37,852 nucleotides of DNA, from positions 1 to 37,852 of the forward strand of contig JAAYYU010000332.1 of assembly GCA_012515235.1 (NCBI GenBank), written 5' to 3'. The stretch's first letter is position 1. The number at the start of each line of letters is the position of its first letter. Source of the stretch: Candidatus Anammoximicrobium sp. (lineage in GTDB: Bacteria; Planctomycetota; Planctomycetia; Pirellulales; Pirellulaceae). The notes beneath the pieces are model-generated. The model did no database searches and had not been told where the DNA came from. It saw only the letters and a list, made by a program, of their open reading frames with translations. Below are positions 33,834 to 37,852 of the stretch, one piece after another. The translations under genes and the position numbers were made by a program.

Positions 33834-34019
33834 TCATTGATCTGGCGGGGGGACGCCTCCGCTGAAGTCGTGGATCAGTTCTTTGGCGGCCGCCTCGAAG
33901 AGCTTTTCGGAACCGCCGGCCCGCTTGACCTGGAAGTCGATGTAAGTCGCCGTCTCGGTCTTGGTCAGGGAGCACCAGAAAACGGCCCACTGCTCGTGGC
34001 GTTCGCGTCGATTGGACAT
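33834..34019 (-). pseudogene. Transposase start fused to ATPase end (deletion scar)
   Basis: A 61-residue open frame from ATG 34019 with an excellent ribosome site (GAAGGAGG). Residues 1-18 (MSNRRERHEQWAVFWCSL) match the start of a family of planctomycete Mu/IS-type transposases as I remember it. From residue 19 the sequence reads TKTETATYIDFQVKRAGGSE, then KLFEAAAKELIHDFSGGVP. That resembles the last part of the ExeA/TniB-like AAA ATPases that accompany such transposases (pattern Y-I-x-x-x-L...A-G-G...A-x-x-L-I-H...G-G-V-P). The full-length forms would be several hundred residues each. The short hybrid is probably expressed but cannot carry out either activity. Family calls are from memory, without a search. 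Confidence 0.45.
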
Positions 34020-34068
34020 GCGGAACCTCCTTCTCGTCAGGGGTAAGAGTGACGAGCAGGAGATTACC

Positions 34069-34497
34069 TCAGCACCAACCGGCCGCCGTTGCAAAGTTGG
34101 GGAAAATCGCCTTGCCGAACAAGTCCTGGAAGACTTTCCTGATCACCAGGGCCTGCAAAGCCCGCTGGAGCGTTTGCCGCCGCCGGTCGGACCGGTACTT
34201 GGCGGGGGACACGTTCCAACTTTGGCGATGCAGCGTACTGCGGGGCTCCCGTCGGTAGATCAGCCGCTGGGCTCTCCGGAACGTACCCTGCAAGCCATCG
34301 CCCAGCCACGACAACCAACGCCACATGGTGCTGGGGGCCAGGGCGGCTGCGCGGCGGACCAAGGCGTTGGGTGTGGGACTTGACTTCTTGTTCGACAGAC
34401 ATGATTCTGAAAAAGCTAATAACCGTTGGGGGCGTGCCACGGAAAGCCTAGTCCGCGCCGCCCCTTTTTTTGTTCTTCCCCAACCCAAACAACACAC
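34069..34497 (-). pseudogene. Transposon-associated protein fragment
   Basis: An open frame that can start only at GTG 34497 and has no ribosome site. The conserved-looking part is residues about 55-140, with LAPSTMWRWLSWLGDGLQGT and RQTLQRALQALVIRKVFQDL. This helix-turn-helix-like segment followed by basic helices resembles the C-terminal half of DUF6431-type proteins next to transposases. The N-terminal zinc-ribbon part expected for such proteins is missing. It lies 50 bases upstream of the fused transposase/ATPase fragment on the same strand. The match is weak. Confidence 0.35.
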
Positions 34498-34701
34498 GTG
34501 CCGCGGCGCGCAGAAAACGAGGGGGGCGGGGTCCTATCTTGATTCCTTGAGGGCGGGATCGCAAGAAGCCGGGCTGCCCCGGCGGCGGGGTATCCCTTCA
34601 GCGAATCCGAGACTCCCACGCCATTTCCGTCTCGGAGATTGTGGGTCCTTCCAACAAGCCGCAGACCAGTGCCAGCAAGAACGGCAGCGGACACATCGGC
34701 A

Positions 34702-34878
34702 TCAAGGTAATCCGTAGCCCGACTCATGCAGCTCGCCTCGTTTTCGGGCCACGTCCAGCAGCACCTTGTACACGTGCTTGTTCGGCCAGTACCTGTGCGG
34801 CAGGAAGTACAAGCGATCATCGCCCAGGTAGATTCGGGAAACCGGAGAACGCCGCCAAATGCCATGAAGCCGTGGTTC
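34702..34878 (-). pseudogene. Orphan C-terminal coding fragment
   Basis: A minus-strand frame is open for 58 codons between stop codons at about 34881 and 34704-34702, with no start codon. It encodes RIYLGDDRLYFLPHRYWPNK followed by HVYKVLLDVARKRGELHESG and a Leu-Pro end. The balanced composition with aromatic and charged residues looks like real protein rather than a shadow frame, and no gene covers it. I do not recognise the family. It is probably the end of a gene whose 5' part has been lost, in line with the other broken genes here. Confidence 0.35.
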
Positions 34879-35041
34879 TCATTCGACAGATGGGACTCCC
34901 CAGAACCCTCAGCAACGGAGTGGCTATTGGGTTAAGGGCAACGGCGCAATGTCCGCCCGTTTCCTGCGCGTCGCGCCCTGGTCCAGCCTCGTTACCCAGC
35001 TCGCAAAGGTCCGAACCTAACCGCAACCGCCTTCAAGAACC

Positions 35042-36176
35042 CTATACGTCGCGAAACAGCTTCAACTGCTTGGTGATTCTGGCCATCGTGGCCTGGGTAA
35101 GGCGGTGGTTCACGCGGTAGACGTAGCGACTCAGCACGGCACTCGCTGCCGGCGAGTCCAATTCCAACTCCGCTACCGTGGTCTCGTCAAACAGGTCACT
35201 CCCTGTCAGCACGTAGGTCAGCTGCTGGCGCACGTCGCCTGCATACAGGTCCTGACTGGGCACCCGCAATTTGCTGTTGACTGTCAAGTGGTGTGGGGCT
35301 TCATACGTTGGGAGCGGCCTGTCGTCTTCTGTGTCTCCAATCCTTTCGGCCGTGCGGTGCCGTTTCTCCAGCCACTCGTCGCCCTGATCCCGATCGACGA
35401 CGTGGTACTTGACGCCCAAGCGTATCTTCGGATGCTGCTCGGCCGAATGAAAGACCGGGAGTTCGCCCGATCCGCGGCCCGAAAAACGGATCACCACCTG
35501 CGATAGTTCGCCGCTCGTCGCGGGAACCGTGTTCCCGGGCAGCAGGTCGATTCGCGGGGCACTCAAATCGTCGAGCTGGCACGTGGCAGATCTCGCGGTC
35601 ACGGGAGCGTCCGGCACGATGTTGGTCATGGTGACCTCCCCCTCCAGTTCCCGTGGCGCAGCCTTTGCGGGCGAATGGCCGATCAACGTCCCGGCCGGGT
35701 AGAGGTACAACAACACTCGCGGGGCCTGCCGGAACATCTGCTGCGTGCCGCTGTCCCGGACAGGGACGAACAGTTGCACGGGCTCGGGCAAGCCATTCGG
35801 CGTGCAGTCCTCCGCATGGATGACCAGGGCCTCGACTTCCTCGAATCCGGGGAAGTCCTCGCTTTCCTGGCCGCCGGGGCCGACGCCCCGATGCAAGTCA
35901 CGCTGCACCGCTCCGTAGAATCGCAGGCGTTTGCGCTCGAACCGTTCGCTCCGCTGGTCGCACGCGTCGATGTGGGCACGGACTTCGCCGACAATCGAGT
36001 CTCGTTCGTCACAGCGAATCAGCACGCCGGCTTCCAGGTTGTAGCCCTCCAAGGCATTCTCTGTCCAGTTGTGGCTACCGACGACGATGCACCGGCTACC
36101 TGCGCAAGATCTCAACGGCGGCTTGGCCGTCGCGAACGATCTGCCGAAATGCTTTCCAAGCGGTGGCAAGATTCAT
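35042..36176 (-). pseudogene. Disrupted phospholipase-D-like nuclease/hydrolase gene
   Basis: ATG 36176 has a good ribosome site (GGGAGG, seven bases upstream) and encodes MNLATAWKAFRQIVRDGQAA, but stops at TAG 36098-36096 after 26 codons. The next frame is open from about 36169 to the TGA/TAA end at 35042 and encodes CIVVGSHNWTENALEGYNLE, the G-S-x-N...N-x-E tail of the second HKD motif of PLD enzymes. The preceding H-x-K-x4-D and the entire first HKD motif are missing. An internal deletion with frameshift near 36100 explains both facts. About 330 residues of unknown domains follow. An in-frame ATG 35629 with a GGGGGAGG site could restart translation of the C-terminal 195 residues. As encoded, it cannot be an active PLD. 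Confidence 0.6.
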
Positions 36177-36275
36177 GATTCGGCCTCCCTAGCCGATCCC
36201 AAGGAGAACCGGGCAGGCGGTGGGATTGCCGCTTTTCGGGTGCCCCCTAGCCCGGTGTGTAGATCTTACCTCCGG

Positions 36276-37547
36276 TCACACAGCGCTGACAACGTGAAGT
36301 CTCGGTCGCTCGCCGGCCTGATGCTGGACGTCGACCGCGTCGTCGGCGACGGTGACGAACAACCACGCGTGAACGTGCCGGACGACCTTCTCCAGGCGGG
36401 CGTCCTCGATGTACTGGCGGTATGTCGCCGACATGTCAGAATCGGCGTCTGCGTGTCCCATCAGGAAGATTGTGGCAACCTGATCCCCGGCCCCGTCCGC
36501 CACGGTGCGGAATGTCCTGCGAAGCGAGTAGAAATTCAATCGTTCCCGGTGGATTCCGAGTTCTCGGAGTAACTTCCCGGTCTCCCGGCTGATCGCATCG
36601 TTCCACGTGGTCTTGTCACCTTCCGGCGCGTCGCCTTTGGCCTGCAAGCGGACGTAGGGACGCCCGTGCCGGGTCAAGAACACCAAGTCCGCGTCTACTG
36701 GATCGCGGGGTTGCGGTCTGCTGTCCAGCACGACGCGCAGGGCCGCAATCGTTTCCGCCCACAATGGAGCCCTTCGCTCAACTCCGGTCTTCGGCCGCCC
36801 GAAGAAATGCCACCCCCGGTCAAGGTCCAGTTTGGTCACCGGCAGCGCGGCCAGATCCGTGTTCCCCATGCCGCAGTTCATCGCCAGCAGAATCATCGCC
36901 TTGAGGTTGGGAGTAGCGGCGTCAAGCAATTGGCGGACTTCTGCCGCCTCGAATGCCAGCGGCTGCCGCGCGTTTCGCAGGCGTCGCCGGCTCTTCTTGT
37001 CCGGCCGCTTGAAGCCCGGCCCGAACTTCACCGGGGAGGAAATCAGATCGGAATCCCACAGGTACTTGAAGAGGCATCGAACCCGCTGGATTTCGTTTCC
37101 AAGGGTCGTCAAGTTCCGCCCCTTGGCCAGCCGGGCCTTGAGCGTCTCGAAGTCTTCCGGCCGCAGATCCTCCACAACGCGGCCACGGCCGAAACACTCG
37201 ACTACATGAACCCCCGTCAGTTTGTAGTCGTTCCAGCTTCGTTGGGCGAGCTCTCCGCTCTGGACGTCCGCCGCCTTGACGTTCAGGAACCGATTGACCG
37301 CTTCGTGTAGCGGTAGCCCATCTGTCTTCGGCCGGGGCTTCCGGCCTGCGAGAAGATCATCCTTGACGCGCAACCATTCCGCCAGTGCCTTCTGGCCGTC
37401 AGGATCATCCTTGATGTATCCGAAGTAAACGCGGGTGCCTCGAACCTTGCGGCACCATCGCCCCGATGCCCCGTGAATCCAGAGCGGAAAGTCCTTGTCG
37501 GGGGCGTGGCCTTTTGTGCGGCGGGTAGTTCTGTTAAACTTTGGCAT
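36276..37547 (-). CDS. int: Tyrosine recombinase/integrase, planctomycete type
   Basis: A 423-residue protein from ATG 37547, with GGAGGTGA seven bases upstream. Residues about 80-170 form the SAM-like core-binding domain. The catalytic domain shows RPKTGVERRAPLW (strand lysine 253), FYSLRRTFRTVADG (second Arg at 343/344, with Tyr where His is usual), FLMGHADADSDMS (His365) and SATYRQYI (Tyr376, the likely nucleophile). The box that normally reads G-L/M-R-x-x-E holds GMGNTDLAAL (226-235), without the first catalytic Arg. I recall the same substitution in other planctomycete integrases, so it is probably a lineage feature and not decay. It lies beside tRNA-Lys, with a strong promoter and repeats upstream. 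Confidence 0.85.
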   Translation of the reverse strand: MPKFNRTTRRTKGHAPDKDFPLWIHGASGRWCRKVRGTRVYFGYIKDDPDGQKALAEWLRVKDDLLAGRKPRPKTDGLPLHEAVNRFLNVKAADVQSGELAQRSWNDYKLTGVHVVECFGRGRVVEDLRPEDFETLKARLAKGRNLTTLGNEIQRVRCLFKYLWDSDLISSPVKFGPGFKRPDKKSRRRLRNARQPLAFEAAEVRQLLDAATPNLKAMILLAMNCGMGNTDLAALPVTKLDLDRGWHFFGRPKTGVERRAPLWAETIAALRVVLDSRPQPRDPVDADLVFLTRHGRPYVRLQAKGDAPEGDKTTWNDAISRETGKLLRELGIHRERLNFYSLRRTFRTVADGAGDQVATIFLMGHADADSDMSATYRQYIEDARLEKVVRHVHAWLFVTVADDAVDVQHQAGERPRLHVVSAV

Positions 37548-37578
37548 GATGCTCACCTCCAGGTAACAGCGGTTAGGT

Positions 37579-37670
37579 GGGTGTCTTTGACACCCGCAGC
37601 CATCAACTGCGGGTGTCAACTTGCTGCCCAAAGTGTAGCAGAGCGGCCCTTGGGTGTCAAATCGGGTGTC
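37579..37670. promoter_or_regulatory. GGGTGTCAA repeat cluster with palindrome upstream of int
   Basis: GGGTGTC occurs in direct orientation at 37579-37585, 37611-37617, 37652-37658 and 37664-37670, and inverted at 37589-37595. The arms TTGACACCCGCAG (37587-37599) and CTGCGGGTGTCAA (37607-37619) form a perfect 13-bp palindrome around CCATCAA. The last two copies are a 12-bp tandem pair. The set overlaps the int promoter, so it probably binds the integrase or a small repressor. Confidence 0.7.
37632..37660 (-). promoter_or_regulatory. Sigma70-type promoter for int
   Basis: On the minus strand a consensus TTGACA (37660-37655) is followed after exactly 17 bases by TACACT (37637-37632). The expected start near 37625 gives a leader of about 78 bases that begins with the 13-bp-arm palindrome. 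The -35 box is itself part of a GGGTGTCAA repeat. Confidence 0.6.
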
Positions 37671-37737
37671 AAATTGACAGCCGCCAGCAACGAGAAAGGC
37701 CGGAAAACACAAGAAAACCCAAGGAAAAACGCAACTT

Positions 37738-37810
37738 GAGGTTGTAGCTCAGTCGGTAGAGCAACGGACTTTTAATCCGTAGGCCCTGGGTTCGAGCCCC
37801 AGCAACCTCA
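37738..37810 (+). tRNA. tRNA-Lys (anticodon UUU)
   Basis: The 73-base cloverleaf is complete. The acceptor stem GAGGTTG (37738-37744) pairs perfectly with CAACCTC (37803-37809), with A37810 as discriminator. The D arm is GCTC/GAGC (37747-37750 and 37759-37762). The anticodon stem ACGGA/TCCGT encloses CTTTTAA, giving TTT at 37771-37773. The T arm is CTGGG-TTCGAGC-CCCAG. CCA is not encoded. The integrase gene reads away from it on the other strand. Confidence 0.95.
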
Positions 37811-37852
37811 CTTCCGCCAAGTTCCGCAGCTTCCTGCCGCGTGCCGCTTAAA

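Larger units (their letters stand above)
33834..34497 (-). mobile_element. Transposon remnant with internal deletion
   Basis: Two minus-strand fragments lie in order. The first (34497-34069) resembles the C-terminal half of a transposon-associated protein. The second (34019-33834) begins like a DDE transposase and ends like the C-terminus of an ExeA/TniB-type ATPase. A deletion between a transposase gene and its downstream ATPase partner would create this join, near 33965. No terminal inverted repeats are visible. Confidence 0.4.
33584..37737. mobile_element. Decayed integrative element next to tRNA-Lys
   Basis: The stretch between the macroglobulin gene and tRNA-Lys holds a transposon remnant, an orphan coding fragment, a gutted PLD-like gene and a tyrosine integrase. 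Gene density and codon regularity fall sharply compared with the left part of the window. The integrase lies directly beside the tRNA gene, a common attachment target. I looked for a copy of the tRNA end elsewhere in the window and found none, so the left border is not fixed and 33584 is only a working limit. Confidence 0.5.

Noticed and set aside
34249..34256. TCGGTAGA shared with the tRNA-Lys D arm as a possible second attachment site
   Set aside because: Only eight bases match, which is expected by chance, and the flanks differ.
34880..35041. Possible group II intron or structured RNA in the gap after the PLD-like gene
   Set aside because: I looked for a domain V hairpin and a reverse transcriptase and found neither.
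34641..35120. Plus-strand open frame of 159 codons in the decayed region
   Set aside because: Composition is Ser/Pro/Arg-rich without motif and there is no ribosome site; it crosses the PLD-like gene end.
35042..35629. Separate gene starting at ATG 35629 with a GGGGGAGG site
   Set aside because: The frame is continuous with the upstream PLD-like part and reads as one protein, so I keep it as a possible internal restart only.
37674..37700. Promoter for tRNA-Lys beginning with TTGACA at 37674
   Set aside because: No acceptable -10 box at 16-18 bases; the TTGACA is part of the repeat set of the int promoter.
1..37852. CRISPR array
   Set aside because: No set of regularly spaced repeats was seen anywhere.

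Overview
The window is high-GC DNA from a member of the Planctomycetota, most likely a Pirellulales-like lineage. This is inferred from several signs. One is a type II secretion pseudopilin operon with a PilM/GspL-type fusion. Others are a small basic protein of a kind familiar from planctomycete genomes, an ECF sigma factor beside a very large membrane protein, and a tyrosine integrase with the variant 'GMGNTD' box. There are also many large secreted enzymes of polysaccharide and lipid turnover, and weak or absent Shine-Dalgarno signals before many genes. No rRNA is present, so the genus cannot be read from the sequence.

Layout. Bases 2-6415 (+) hold the 3' half of a type II secretion operon: gspH (partial), gspI, gspJ, gspK, a PilM/GspL-like protein and a GspM/PilO-like protein. 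The coding regions mostly overlap by a few bases. Converging on it at 6459-11854 (-) is a Tad (tight adherence) module in the order tadA, tadB, tadC, an unknown exported protein, and a TPR lipoprotein of TadD type. Bases 12012-12060 carry a long imperfect hairpin in the divergent spacer. Bases 12176-24462 hold separately transcribed secreted or membrane proteins: a coiled-coil lipoprotein, a GH29 alpha-L-fucosidase, an alpha/beta hydrolase, a Tat-exported protein with a doubled DUF1284-like unit, a DUF1295 membrane enzyme, a neutral-ceramidase-like protein, a small basic planctomycete protein, a ClC channel/transporter with CBS domains, and a WD40-like exported protein. Bases 24794-28840 encode a 1348-residue secreted protein with a glutamine-amidotransferase-like front and a PL26/YetA-like lyase body.

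Bases 29048-33583 are the most unusual locus. An ECF sigma factor is followed by a 1274-residue membrane protein. Its short cytoplasmic start looks like an anti-sigma domain, and its outer part carries macroglobulin (MG2) domains, two more membrane helices, a long Pro/Ala-rich stretch and a final A2M-type strand region without a thioester domain. I infer a cell-surface sensing system in which the macroglobulin protein controls the sigma factor.

Bases 33584-37737 look like a decayed integrative element next to an intact tRNA-Lys(UUU) gene (37738-37810). The stretch holds a transposon remnant with a deletion scar, an orphan coding fragment, a frameshifted and catalytically gutted phospholipase-D-like gene, and an apparently intact tyrosine integrase. 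The integrase has a good sigma70-type promoter embedded in repeated TTGACACCC boxes and a 13-bp-arm palindrome.

All functions are read from motifs by eye; no database search was run.
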